Position numbers and translations under genes: made by a program | The notes under the pieces: model-generated | The model's database searches: none | Seen by the model: only the letters and a program-made list of their open reading frames with translations | Told to the model about the DNA's origin: nothing | NCBI GenBank assembly: GCA_934691625.1 | Contig: CAKUTA010000001.1 | Span: forward strand, 248,001 to 312,000 | DNA: 64,000 nucleotides | From: an uncultured Bacteroidales bacterium | GTDB taxonomy: Bacteria > Bacteroidota > Bacteroidia > Bacteroidales > UBA932 | Reading direction: 5' to 3' | In this document: in pieces, positions 55,998 to 64,000 of the stretch | Numbering within the stretch: position 1 is the first letter of the stretch | Layout: each line of letters opens with the position of its first letter

Positions 55998-56897
55998 ATG
56001 AAACTGTTTGAAAAGATATATGCTCCAGCGGTATTGATGATGCTCGCGATGGCAGTGTCAGTCTCCTGCTCGGACAATGAATACGAGAATGCCGGATGGA
56101 CGGAGCCGATAAAGGTGGCAACGTACAACATCCAGTATGATGACAAGTCTGTGGAAGCCGGAAAATGGGACAACAGAAAGGAGCTGATGCAGAAGATGCT
56201 GAAGGATTGCGACTTCGATATCTTCGGTTCGCAGGAGCCATACCGGTTCCAGATCGAGGACATTGTCTCATGGTTCCCTGAATACGGGTGGATCGGTACA
56301 AGCATTGCCGGCGAGACGGAAAAGGAGCGCATCCACTATAATCCGATATTCTATAAGAAGGACCGTTTCACAGTTCTTGACAACGGAATGTTCTGGTATT
56401 CCGAGACTCCCGATGTGGTCAATTCCAAAGGATGGGACTCTTATTCAGTGCGTATGTGCAACTGGGTGAAATTCAAGGATAACAGGAGCGGAAAGATTTT
56501 CTTCCACTTCAATTCCCATTTCGACCATATCGGCGAGACCGCCCGTCTGGAGAGCGCCAGGCTTCTGGTTTCCAAGGTGAAGGAGATTGCAGGCGACTAT
56601 CCTTCATTCTGCACGGCTGACTACAATGCTGACCAGACATCGGCTCCGTATCAGATAATAATCATGTCCGACCTGATGGACAGCTACAGCAAGGCCCAGT
56701 ACCGTTCAGGCGACGGTGTCCGTTCATATAACGGCTACAGCCAGGCTACAGCCAATTCTTCCGACTCCCGCATTGACCATATATTCGTGAGCCGTGGAAC
56801 GAAAGTCTATACCTGGAGCCTGCTTTGCAGGAGCTATGACGGGAAATTCGCTTCAGATCATAACCCTATAGTTATTCAGTGGTCGCTGCCTAGATAA
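55998..56897 (+). CDS. Endonuclease/exonuclease/phosphatase (EEP) family lipoprotein
   Basis: 299 residues. Lipoprotein signal MKLFEKIYAPAVLMMLAMAVSVSC. Metal and catalytic residues of the EEP fold are all visible: VATYNIQ (Asn), GSQEPY (Glu), SHFDH (His), TADYNAD (Asp/Asn), SRIDHIFVS, and ASDHNPI (Asp-His pair). The family includes DNase I, sphingomyelinases and inositol phosphatases; sequence does not separate these. Exported with the SusC/D pair, so it probably trims the substrate at the surface. Lies 18 bp after susD. Confidence 0.9.
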   Translation: MKLFEKIYAPAVLMMLAMAVSVSCSDNEYENAGWTEPIKVATYNIQYDDKSVEAGKWDNRKELMQKMLKDCDFDIFGSQEPYRFQIEDIVSWFPEYGWIGTSIAGETEKERIHYNPIFYKKDRFTVLDNGMFWYSETPDVVNSKGWDSYSVRMCNWVKFKDNRSGKIFFHFNSHFDHIGETARLESARLLVSKVKEIAGDYPSFCTADYNADQTSAPYQIIIMSDLMDSYSKAQYRSGDGVRSYNGYSQATANSSDSRIDHIFVSRGTKVYTWSLLCRSYDGKFASDHNPIVIQWSLPR

Positions 56898-56915
56898 AAT
56901 AACATGACAAACATT

Positions 56916-58904
56916 ATGAAACACATATATTTGCAAATATTGGCGCTGCTGTCTGTGCTGTCCGTTGGTCTGGCCTCATGCAGCAAGAGCGAGCAGGGCG
57001 TGATATCATTCGATACTCCGGAACTTTCTGTGGTATCGTCAGCAGGGACGGTGGATTTCATTGTCCGTTCCAACACCAGCTGGACACTGGAGCCTTCATG
57101 CGAATGGGTTACGCTTAATATTACCAGAGGTGCGCAGGGCGCAAGTGTCATTGCCACAGTCCTGGCGAACCCTTATAAGGATGAGCCTCGTACTGTGTAT
57201 ATCACCGGACGCACATGCAATGGAGATGCTGCGGCTGTGCTGACATTGACCCAGATGCCTGAAGAGCCGTATGTCACGCTGGGCGCTGCAGAGCTTCCTA
57301 TAGGCTCCGATACCGCTGACTATTCAGTCGATATGGCTACAAACCTGAAGTCAGGGGTGACCCTGAACGTGGAATATGCCGAAGGTGACCAGCCATGGAT
57401 CTCGGATGTCAAGGCTGGTGACGGTGCGCTGACATTCAAGGTGGAGCAGAACCCGGCATCGAAGAACAGGACAGCTGTCATCACCGCTTCAGGAAAGGAT
57501 GAGTTCGACCGCGTGGCCGAGGCTAGGCTCAAGGTCGTCCGGAGCCTCAATATGGATCCTTCTCTTGCGGAGGAGGCCGACTTCTCCCATGTTCTTTCTC
57601 TTTCTGCCGGTCAGGTGATGGAAAGTGTATATGTTAAGGGTACCGTGGTTCTTGACGGTAAGAATCCTAACTTCAATGAAGGATACTATACCATTCAGGA
57701 TACTGAAGGTCAGGTGATTGTGTTCAGGTCATCTGTGGATCTCGGGCTCAAGGCCGGTGATGAGATTACATTGTGGCTTCTCGGAGCTGATCTTCAGGAA
57801 ATGAATGACGGCGATGCCAAATATCTGCTTTTCAGCGGTATCGGTTCTCAGCATATCATGAAGAAGACTGCCGGTGCTCCTGTGGAGCCGCTTCCGATCC
57901 ATATCTCGGATCTTTCTGAATCTATGCTGTACAGGCTTGTGAAGCTGCAGGATGTGGAATTCTCCATTCCTTTCGGCGGATATGTGAACTATAACGAGTA
58001 TTACATCACCGGCGCCGGCGGGCCTCTCTATAAAAATGCTCTTGCGCAGAACTATCCTCAGAGCATCCGTGATATCAATGGCGACCATGTCTATATGCTG
58101 ACCAACTTCAGCGTTCCTTACAGGTCCACATCTCTCCCTCAGGGCTCAGGCTCATTGACCGGAATCGTAGTCAGCGAGAAGAACTCCAACATGGGGAACA
58201 TAGGCCGGTTCCAGATCAGGCACATCGAGGCGTCTGACATTGCCATGGCCAAGAGCCGGAGCGACGGCTTTACTGATGTGCTTGTGGAATGGGACTTCAC
58301 GAAGCCTTCAGGGTTCACTGACGGACAGAAGTCGATATCCCCGTCTGGGGGACAGAAGAATGCGGTGTTCTTCAAGAGTAATTCCAATGGATTCTATGGT
58401 GCGTATAAGGAGGGTGAAATATACTTTGTCGAGGAGTACCGTGGAGACAAGTTTACAAATGCCGCCAAGACTGCAAATACGTATAAGAATTGTGCTGTCA
58501 GCAGTTCCAGGTGGGATACGAATACGTACTGGTATATAAGCAATGTTTCCACTGCTGGAATCAACGGCACATTGTCCCTGCAGTTTACAAGCAACTCTCT
58601 TACAAGTACCGGTCCGGCATCCTTCGTCGTGGAGTGGTCTCTGGACGGCAATACGTGGACACCTGTGGAAAATGGCGAGTATCAGGTCATGGGACAGTGC
58701 ACATCCAAGGTCCTGCGTGCCGACCACATGCCTGGGCATAAGGTATATGACTTCCGTCTGCCTGCCGAGCTGAACAATCAGAGCAATATCCAGATACGTC
58801 TTCGTCCGAACTCGTATGTGAATGTCCTAGGACAGACAGTCGCTTCATTCCCTGCCAGCGCGACCAACCGTCTGACCCACCTGTCGCTCAAATACAACAA
58901 ATAA
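56916..58904 (+). CDS. BACON/DUF5689-type surface lipoprotein with OB-fold-like domain
   Basis: 662 residues from ATG 56916 (MKHIYLQILALLSVLSVGLASC, lipobox LASC). Residues ~25-115 form a BACON domain (WTLEPSCEWVTLNITRGAQGASVI), then a second BACON-like module (~120-210). A DUF5689-like region (~220-420) has the OB-fold pattern VYVKGTVVLDGKNPNFNEGYYTIQDTEGQVIVF...LKAGDEITLWLLG. The last ~230 residues look like a jelly-roll binding module (SSRWDTNTYWYISNV, SLQFTSNSL, FVVEWSLDGNTW). A non-catalytic substrate-binding protein of the locus. Confidence 0.85.
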   Translation: MKHIYLQILALLSVLSVGLASCSKSEQGVISFDTPELSVVSSAGTVDFIVRSNTSWTLEPSCEWVTLNITRGAQGASVIATVLANPYKDEPRTVYITGRTCNGDAAAVLTLTQMPEEPYVTLGAAELPIGSDTADYSVDMATNLKSGVTLNVEYAEGDQPWISDVKAGDGALTFKVEQNPASKNRTAVITASGKDEFDRVAEARLKVVRSLNMDPSLAEEADFSHVLSLSAGQVMESVYVKGTVVLDGKNPNFNEGYYTIQDTEGQVIVFRSSVDLGLKAGDEITLWLLGADLQEMNDGDAKYLLFSGIGSQHIMKKTAGAPVEPLPIHISDLSESMLYRLVKLQDVEFSIPFGGYVNYNEYYITGAGGPLYKNALAQNYPQSIRDINGDHVYMLTNFSVPYRSTSLPQGSGSLTGIVVSEKNSNMGNIGRFQIRHIEASDIAMAKSRSDGFTDVLVEWDFTKPSGFTDGQKSISPSGGQKNAVFFKSNSNGFYGAYKEGEIYFVEEYRGDKFTNAAKTANTYKNCAVSSSRWDTNTYWYISNVSTAGINGTLSLQFTSNSLTSTGPASFVVEWSLDGNTWTPVENGEYQVMGQCTSKVLRADHMPGHKVYDFRLPAELNNQSNIQIRLRPNSYVNVLGQTVASFPASATNRLTHLSLKYNK

Positions 58905-59002
58905 ATATACGGTTAATCCTATTACATTTCAATAGAAGCATCTATGCTTCTTGCTTCTTAAACTTTGAAAAACTTCAGAACCTGTTTCAGGCAGGTTCGA
59001 AA

Positions 59003-59034
59003 AAAGCGGGACGGTCATCAGGCCGCCCCGCTTT
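59003..59034. terminator. Bidirectional terminator after the nutrient locus
   Basis: AAAGCGGGaCGG pairs with CCGcCCCGCTTT; A-runs before and T-rich sequence after the stem allow use in both directions. It stands between the last gene of the Sus locus (stop 58904) and the convergent restriction gene (stop 59052). A smaller hairpin, GAACCTG/CAGGTTC, precedes it (58978-58998). Confidence 0.8.
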
Positions 59035-59051
59035 CGTTTACAATGGGGATT

Positions 59052-60287
59052 CTAGATACCATTATAGTTGTCCCATCTCCATTTAAGAAAATCTTTGTTT
59101 ATGTGCTCAGGAATGAAAATTCTGGGTGGTATGGATGCTCCATATGACCATCTGGCTTTCTCTGATAAGAAGACTTCCCCATCGGCGGATATTCTAAGAT
59201 GGCCGGCATCGAATAAATAATGTATGTCCATTCGCATGGGAAATCCGTTTGCAATGGAGTCTTCCCCATGGTATCTGAATGGCACTATGTGTGCGGCTTC
59301 CAGCACTTCCGGCATATCAACATTTGTTATTACACATCTTTTATATGCAGAAAGAACTGCTTTCCTGAATCGTGCCTGATTAGGCCTATTGTGTCCTTTT
59401 ACAAGCTTTCGTTCCGTATCGGAGATGATTGCGTCGGAAACGGAGGCTTTTGCGGTGAGGATTGCTTGTATTTCAGAATCGATGTCGAAATTGTAGAAAT
59501 ATTTTTCATGTAGTTTGTTTGGCGCACCATCAGCCTTATTGAGGTATCCATAATAAGATAAGAACAGCAGATATTCACGTGCGATGCGTTTATCATTAGC
59601 TTCTGGGCAGCAGTTAAACCAATCTGAAAGATCTAGATTACCATTTCTGTATGCCATGACATATTCAACATAGCTGTTGATTGTTCTTCCTGGTGTCCCG
59701 GATAGTGGGATGATAATTTGGATAAGTTCCTCCACAGTAATGTATGCTTCAAGACTGCTCGACAGGCCATCTCCAAGATTATGAACAATTGAAAGAATTA
59801 ATTTCAGCGGATGTATTTTGATTTTCGCGTCTTCCCATTTTTTGCATTCTTCTTTAGTTTGGATATTAGGATTGGGAAGCTTAAAATTTATAATAGTTTG
59901 TGCTGAAAATTCAGTCTGAGAGATTTCGTGATTCGCTACTTTTCTTCCGAAATCTGTCAAAGTGATGATTCCTCTAGTATTCCGAGCTGGTATCAGATTG
60001 AGTGCTCTCCAGTATTGTCCGGAATTACGAATTATATTGCGTTCACCGATGCGTTTCTCCAAGTCGATATTTATACCTGTCCCTTGCAAGTCATGAGCAA
60101 GTCCAAGCAGCTCATTTCCGAACTCTTGGGAGCTATATTTATATTTTCCCTCAAGTTTTGCCATGCGGAATAAGATGCCGAGCAAGACTACAGGATCATT
60201 GATTCCTTCTGTACATTGTACACTTGCCCACTTCCATTTGAAGTCGGGAAATGGAAGTGTTGGTGGTAAAAGCATTTCATTCTTCAT
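59052..60287 (-). CDS. HNH restriction endonuclease
   Basis: 411 residues from ATG 60287 (MKNEMLLPP), overlapping the upstream methyltransferase by 11 bp; an ATG at 60275 and a longer frame to 60323 are alternatives. The N-terminal ~270 residues are helical with no recognised motif and presumably bind DNA. The C-terminal beta-beta-alpha-Me domain (~300-385) has RKAVLSAYKRCVITNVD, LEAAHIVPF, ANGFPMRMDIHYLFDAGHLRI, giving the H-N-H residues. Paired with two cytosine methyltransferases, so very likely the cutting subunit of a type II system. AT-rich codon use unlike its neighbours. Confidence 0.85.
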   Translation of the reverse strand: MKNEMLLPPTLPFPDFKWKWASVQCTEGINDPVVLLGILFRMAKLEGKYKYSSQEFGNELLGLAHDLQGTGINIDLEKRIGERNIIRNSGQYWRALNLIPARNTRGIITLTDFGRKVANHEISQTEFSAQTIINFKLPNPNIQTKEECKKWEDAKIKIHPLKLILSIVHNLGDGLSSSLEAYITVEELIQIIIPLSGTPGRTINSYVEYVMAYRNGNLDLSDWFNCCPEANDKRIAREYLLFLSYYGYLNKADGAPNKLHEKYFYNFDIDSEIQAILTAKASVSDAIISDTERKLVKGHNRPNQARFRKAVLSAYKRCVITNVDMPEVLEAAHIVPFRYHGEDSIANGFPMRMDIHYLFDAGHLRISADGEVFLSEKARWSYGASIPPRIFIPEHINKDFLKWRWDNYNGI

Positions 60288-61215
60288 TTGAATCGTTTTT
60301 ATAAAGGTTAAACTGTTTTGCAAGATTATATGCTAATTCTACTGGTACTGCATTCCCTATTTGACGATAAATTGAGGAATTCGGCCCTTCAAAAATGTAA
60401 TTTAGAGGAAAACTTTGAATAGATGCAAGCTCCCTGCATGTCATTCTTCGTTTTCCATTAGGATGAGGATGGATAACGACTCCTCCTTTATTGTCTCCTC
60501 TAGCTGTAACTGTTGGAGCTGGTTTGTCCGGATTCAATAGGCGATGACCAATGTATCCGTTTATATGTAATTTATATTTTGAGTAAGTATGATTGAACAG
60601 CTTGTTTGGCCTGTCTGGATCTGGTATGCCCTCAAGCGCTTTCCCAACTGATATCCATAGAGGCAGACCATCTGCTCCATTTTTTGAATTAGTCGGCTTT
60701 GGATATTCGTAAGAGAAATTGATGTCATTTCTTACTCCTATTATAATAACTCTTTCGCGTGATTGCGGAACACCATAATCAGCAGCATTGAGAACTTGAT
60801 ATTGTACTTTATAGCCTGAACTGGTGAAGTCTGTCATTATCATTTTGAAGGACTTTCCTTTGTTGAGAGACAATATCCCTTTAACATTCTCTGCGAGAAA
60901 GAATTTGGGCCGTTTATCTCGTATGACTCTGAGCAGCTCTTTATATAAGGCATTCCGTTCATCAGATGTATGCCTTTTTGTATTTGCTACAGAAAAGCCT
61001 TGGCATGGAAAACCGCCGATGACAATGTCGCAATCTGGGATTTCATCTGAGTCGATGTCTTTAATATCTTTTTCTATAATATGATTGCCGAGATTCCGTT
61101 TATATGTGGCAACAGCATCATGGAATAAATCATTCGCCCATACTATTGTATGGCCGGCTTTTATGAAACCTAGGTCTAACCCTCCGGCACCACTGAATAA
61201 TGAAACGACATTCAT
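60277..61215 (-). CDS. DNA (cytosine-5) methyltransferase, second of two
   Basis: 312 residues. Motif I VSLFSGAGGLDLGF (SAM), motif IV GGFPCQGFS with the catalytic Cys, motif VI AENVKGIL, motif VIII VPQSRERVIIIG, a short target-recognition region (~180-245), motif IX RELASIQSFP and motif X IGNAVPVELA. Overlaps the upstream methyltransferase by 4 bp (ATGA). The two enzymes share about half their residues by eye, so they arose by duplication or recognise related targets. Confidence 0.96.
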   Translation of the reverse strand: MNVVSLFSGAGGLDLGFIKAGHTIVWANDLFHDAVATYKRNLGNHIIEKDIKDIDSDEIPDCDIVIGGFPCQGFSVANTKRHTSDERNALYKELLRVIRDKRPKFFLAENVKGILSLNKGKSFKMIMTDFTSSGYKVQYQVLNAADYGVPQSRERVIIIGVRNDINFSYEYPKPTNSKNGADGLPLWISVGKALEGIPDPDRPNKLFNHTYSKYKLHINGYIGHRLLNPDKPAPTVTARGDNKGGVVIHPHPNGKRRMTCRELASIQSFPLNYIFEGPNSSIYRQIGNAVPVELAYNLAKQFNLYKNDSNEE

Positions 61216-62153
61216 CGTTTTATTACCTCCTCTAAACGCTTTAATTCTGTGCCGAGCAACATTGCGAAGTGAACAGGAACTGCATTCCCGATTTGTCTAT
61301 AGCAACTGCCCATTTTTCCCGAAAATACAAAATCTTGCGGGAAAGTTTGTATGACAGCACTCTCCCGAATAGATAGTCTTCGCATTCCGTTATAATGCGG
61401 AATAGCACAGACTCCGCCTTTTCCATTTCCTCTGGCTAATATCGCTGGCGATGGCTTGTCTGGGTCTGTGGCTCTATGTGCCGTGAAATCCCTTACAATG
61501 AAATGATAAGATGACCCATAATTATTAGGATCTTTGGTCGTGTCTCCGATTGGTGGGAGATTCTCTAATGCCTCTTTAATCGATTTCCATTTTGGCAATC
61601 CGCCCTTTCCATCTTTAGAATTTGTCGGTGCTGGAAATTTGAATAATATCTGCTCGCCCAGGTCTTTTCTCTGCCCAATGAACACAACTCGTTCACGATG
61701 TTGTGGGATTCCGTAGTCAGCCATATTTACTTTATGTATATCAACAATGTATCCGGCATTTTCAAAATCATTTGTAATTTGTTTTACGATACTTCCACCG
61801 CCTAGACTCAGTATCCCTTTTACATTTTCGGCGATAAAGAATTTAGGCTGTTTTTCTTTTATTGCATTATAGAAAAACTTGTATAAAGAGTTACGTTTGT
61901 CATCGGTGCTTCTCTTCAGGTTTGCCGTCGAGAATCCTTGGCAAGGAAAACCGCCGACAACTACATCCGCAGACGGTATCGAAGAAATGTCGATTGTCTG
62001 AATGTCAGCCAGAACAATATGACTGTTTATATTGGCTTTGTATGTTGCTACGGCGTCATTGTCAATATCGTTTGCCCATATGACATTGTTTCCTGCCTGT
62101 GTCAATCCCAGGTCAAGTCCTCCGGCTCCGCTGAATAATGATATTATGGTCAT
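61212..62153 (-). CDS. DNA (cytosine-5) methyltransferase, first of two
   Basis: 313 residues. All m5C motifs are intact: ISLFSGAGGLDLGL, GGFPCQGFSTAN, AENVKGILSL, IPQHRERVVFIG, RESAVIQTFPQDFVF, and QIGNAVPVHFA. The target-recognition stretch (~175-245) differs from that of its partner. First gene of the restriction operon. Two C5 enzymes for one endonuclease fit an asymmetric target needing separate methylation of each strand. Confidence 0.96.
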   Translation of the reverse strand: MTIISLFSGAGGLDLGLTQAGNNVIWANDIDNDAVATYKANINSHIVLADIQTIDISSIPSADVVVGGFPCQGFSTANLKRSTDDKRNSLYKFFYNAIKEKQPKFFIAENVKGILSLGGGSIVKQITNDFENAGYIVDIHKVNMADYGIPQHRERVVFIGQRKDLGEQILFKFPAPTNSKDGKGGLPKWKSIKEALENLPPIGDTTKDPNNYGSSYHFIVRDFTAHRATDPDKPSPAILARGNGKGGVCAIPHYNGMRRLSIRESAVIQTFPQDFVFSGKMGSCYRQIGNAVPVHFAMLLGTELKRLEEVIKR

Positions 62154-62236
62154 TATATTAAGACATTTTTTTAGATTACCATGTTCTGGCGAATCTGTTG
62201 TTGATGACTTACTGCATATTTTGTGCTGAAATGTAT

Positions 62237-63913
62237 CTATTCCATAAGCTTTTTGTACTTGAAGCGTTTCGGCTCCTCATCGCCGAGGCGCTTCTTCTTG
62301 TTCTCCTCGTATTCCGAATATGAGCCTTCGAAGAAATAGACCTGGGAGTCGCCCTCGAATGCCAGGATATGTGTGGCGATACGGTCCAGGAACCAGCGGT
62401 CATGGGAGATTACCACGGCACAGCCCGCGAAATTCTCCAGCCCCTCCTCCAGTGCGCGGATCGTGTTGACATCCACATCATTGGTAGGCTCGTCGAGGAG
62501 AAGGACATTGCCTTCATCCTTCAGGGTAAGCGCAAGATGCAGCCTGTTCCGCTCTCCTCCCGACAGCACGCCGCAGAGCTTCTCCTGGTCGGAACCTGTG
62601 AAGTTGAACCTGGAGACGTATGCACGGGCATTGACATCCTTCTTTCCGAGCCTTATCCAGTCTGAGCCGTCTGCAATCGTCTGGAAGACAGTCTTGTCGG
62701 GGTCAATGCTCTTGTGCTGCTGATCCACGTATGCGAGCTTGACTGTCTCGCCGATGGTGATGTCCCCGTGATCAGGCTGCTCCAGGCCCATTATGAGGCG
62801 GAACAATGTGGTCTTTCCCGCGCCGTTAGGCCCGATTACGCCGACAATGCCTGCAGGCGGCAGCACGAAGGAAAGATGCTCGAACAGCAGCTTGTCACCG
62901 TATGCCTTGGAAACATCATTGAACTGGATGACCTTGTTTCCGAGCTTCGGCCCGTCTGGTATGTAGATTTCGAGATTTGCTTCCTTTTCCTTGCCGTCCT
63001 GGCTGGCGAGCTTCTCATACGCTCCGAGCCTGGCCTTGGATTTCGCGTGGCGTGCCTTCGGTGCCATCCTGACCCATTCCAGCTCCCTCTCCAGGGTCTT
63101 TCTGCGCTTGCTCTCCTGCTTCTCCTCCATCTCCAGGCGCTTTGTCTTCTGCTCCAGCCAGGAGGAATAGTTTCCCTTCCATGGGATGCCTTCACCTCTG
63201 TCCAGCTCCAGGATCCATCCTGCGACATCATCCAGGAAGTACCTGTCGTGGGTCACGGCGATGACAGTGCCCTTGTACTGCTGCAGATGTGCTTCCAGCC
63301 ACTGTATGCTCTCGGTGTCGAGGTGGTTGGTAGGCTCGTCGAGGAGAAGCACATCAGGCTGCTGGAGAAGGAGACGGCAGAGTGCGACTCTACGTCTTTC
63401 ACCACCGCTGAGCGTGGCTATCTTGGCATCGGCAGGAGGACACTGGAGTGCGTCCATCGCCCTCTCCAGCTTCGAATCGATCTCCCATCCTCCACAATGC
63501 TCTATTTTCTCGGTAAGCTCGCCCTGCCTTTCGATGAGCTTGTTCATCTCATCGTCGCTCATCGGCTCGCAGAACTTCAGATTCACCTCTTCATATTCCT
63601 TGAGGATGTCCATGATTTCCTGTACACCTTCCTGCACGACCTCCAACACGGTCTTGTCAGGATCCATCTGCGGCTCCTGCTCCAGATATCCTACGCTGTA
63701 TCCAGGCGCCCATACGACCTCGCCCTGGTAGCTGTGCTCGACTCCGGCAATGATCTTCATCAATGTCGATTTACCTGAGCCGTTCAGACCTATGATGCCG
63801 ATTTTGGCTCCGTAAAAGAATGATAGACAGATGTCTTTAAGTATTACACGGTTGCTTGATGGGAGGACCTTTCCTACCCTGTTCATAGAAAAGATGATCT
63901 TCTCGTCTGCCAT
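62237..63913 (-). CDS. ettA: ABC-F protein EttA (energy-dependent translational throttle)
   Basis: 558 residues with two ATPase domains and no membrane helices. Domain 1: GLNGSGKSTLMK, LSGGERRRVALCRLLL, LLLDEPTNHLD. Domain 2: GPNGAGKTTLFR, LSGGERNRLHLAL, LLLDEPTNDVD. The arm and linker (~240-310) are present (LERELEWVRMAPKARHAKSKARL). EttA binds the ribosomal E site and gates the first peptide bond according to ADP/ATP. Length and motifs match E. coli EttA (555). Promoter at the window edge. Confidence 0.96.
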   Translation of the reverse strand: MADEKIIFSMNRVGKVLPSSNRVILKDICLSFFYGAKIGIIGLNGSGKSTLMKIIAGVEHSYQGEVVWAPGYSVGYLEQEPQMDPDKTVLEVVQEGVQEIMDILKEYEEVNLKFCEPMSDDEMNKLIERQGELTEKIEHCGGWEIDSKLERAMDALQCPPADAKIATLSGGERRRVALCRLLLQQPDVLLLDEPTNHLDTESIQWLEAHLQQYKGTVIAVTHDRYFLDDVAGWILELDRGEGIPWKGNYSSWLEQKTKRLEMEEKQESKRRKTLERELEWVRMAPKARHAKSKARLGAYEKLASQDGKEKEANLEIYIPDGPKLGNKVIQFNDVSKAYGDKLLFEHLSFVLPPAGIVGVIGPNGAGKTTLFRLIMGLEQPDHGDITIGETVKLAYVDQQHKSIDPDKTVFQTIADGSDWIRLGKKDVNARAYVSRFNFTGSDQEKLCGVLSGGERNRLHLALTLKDEGNVLLLDEPTNDVDVNTIRALEEGLENFAGCAVVISHDRWFLDRIATHILAFEGDSQVYFFEGSYSEYEENKKKRLGDEEPKRFKYKKLME

Positions 63914-63992
63914 TTCTGAAATTTCTGTTTTGACGCACGCGGGTACGGTTCCCTGCAGTGCATGGTTAATAAGTTTCTGTACCGTAATGTTA

Positions 63993-64000
63993 CAAAGATA
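63993..64000 (-). promoter_or_regulatory. ettA promoter -7 element at the window edge
   Basis: CAAAGATA reads TATCTTTG on the minus strand, the same -7 sequence as for the tRNA cluster and recJ. The -33 element would lie beyond the window. Implies an ~75-nt leader for ettA. Confidence 0.65.

Noticed and set aside
62714..63778. 354-codon open frame on the plus strand inside ettA
   Set aside because: Antisense shadow of a strongly conserved gene; its translation has no recognisable features and no start signals.

Overview
The window looks like chromosome from a member of the Bacteroidales (Bacteroidota) with roughly even GC content. Evidence: SusC/SusD outer-membrane pairs, an ECF sigma/FecR switch, BACON and DUF5689-type lipoproteins, a Bacteroidota histone-H1-like protein, promoters matching TTTG-N19-TAnnTTTG, and the order tRNA cluster - tuf - tRNA-Trp - secE - nusG - rplKAJL - rpoB - rpoC. 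Genus cannot be fixed from the sequence alone.

Layout. 1-4.1 kb: the end of a GH20 hexosaminidase and two tandem MFS transporters. 4.2-19.2 kb: dxs, four tRNA genes, then the translation/transcription core (tuf to rpoC). 19.5-27.3 kb: purA, ssb, a shikimate dehydrogenase homologue, a SPOUT methyltransferase and lysS on the minus strand, then recJ (+) converging on aroK (-). 27.3-34.7 kb (all -): topoisomerase IV subunit A, era, a pseudouridine synthase with a long Ser/Tyr/Gly/Arg-rich tail, and an exbB-exbD-tonB operon. 34.9-37 kb: an organophosphate-type MFS transporter and a HAD phosphatase. 37.5-41.7 kb: a secreted M6 protease with an overlapping small lipoprotein, and an M49-type peptidase. 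41.8-49 kb: tpiA, tyrS, rbfA, a LolC/E-like permease, an orphan FecCD permease, a 57-residue histone-H1-like gene, pth and ribosomal protein L25. 49.3-58.9 kb: a regulated nutrient-uptake locus (ECF sigma, FecR, SusC-like receptor broken by a frameshift, SusD, EEP-family hydrolase, BACON/OB-fold lipoprotein). 59-62.2 kb: an AT-rich restriction-modification island (HNH endonuclease and two cytosine-5 methyltransferases). 62.2-64 kb: ettA.

Three things go beyond routine annotation. (1) A family of at least five interspersed intergenic repeats of about 90-160 bp centred on the palindrome ATTTTTCAAAAT-N11-13-ATTTTGAAAAAT (about 1.1, 22.4, 37.2, 40.05 and 48.1 kb). (2) A second family of about 125-160 bp in the leaders of exbB and tpiA, with a remnant before rplY. 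Its central stem is kept by compensatory base changes between the copies, which points to a structured RNA. (3) The SusC-like receptor seems to have lost about 23 bp between short direct repeats, in a locus whose accessory proteins (metal-dependent phosphodiesterase/nuclease fold plus OB-fold surface protein) suggest capture of nucleic acid or another phosphodiester rather than a plain glycan.
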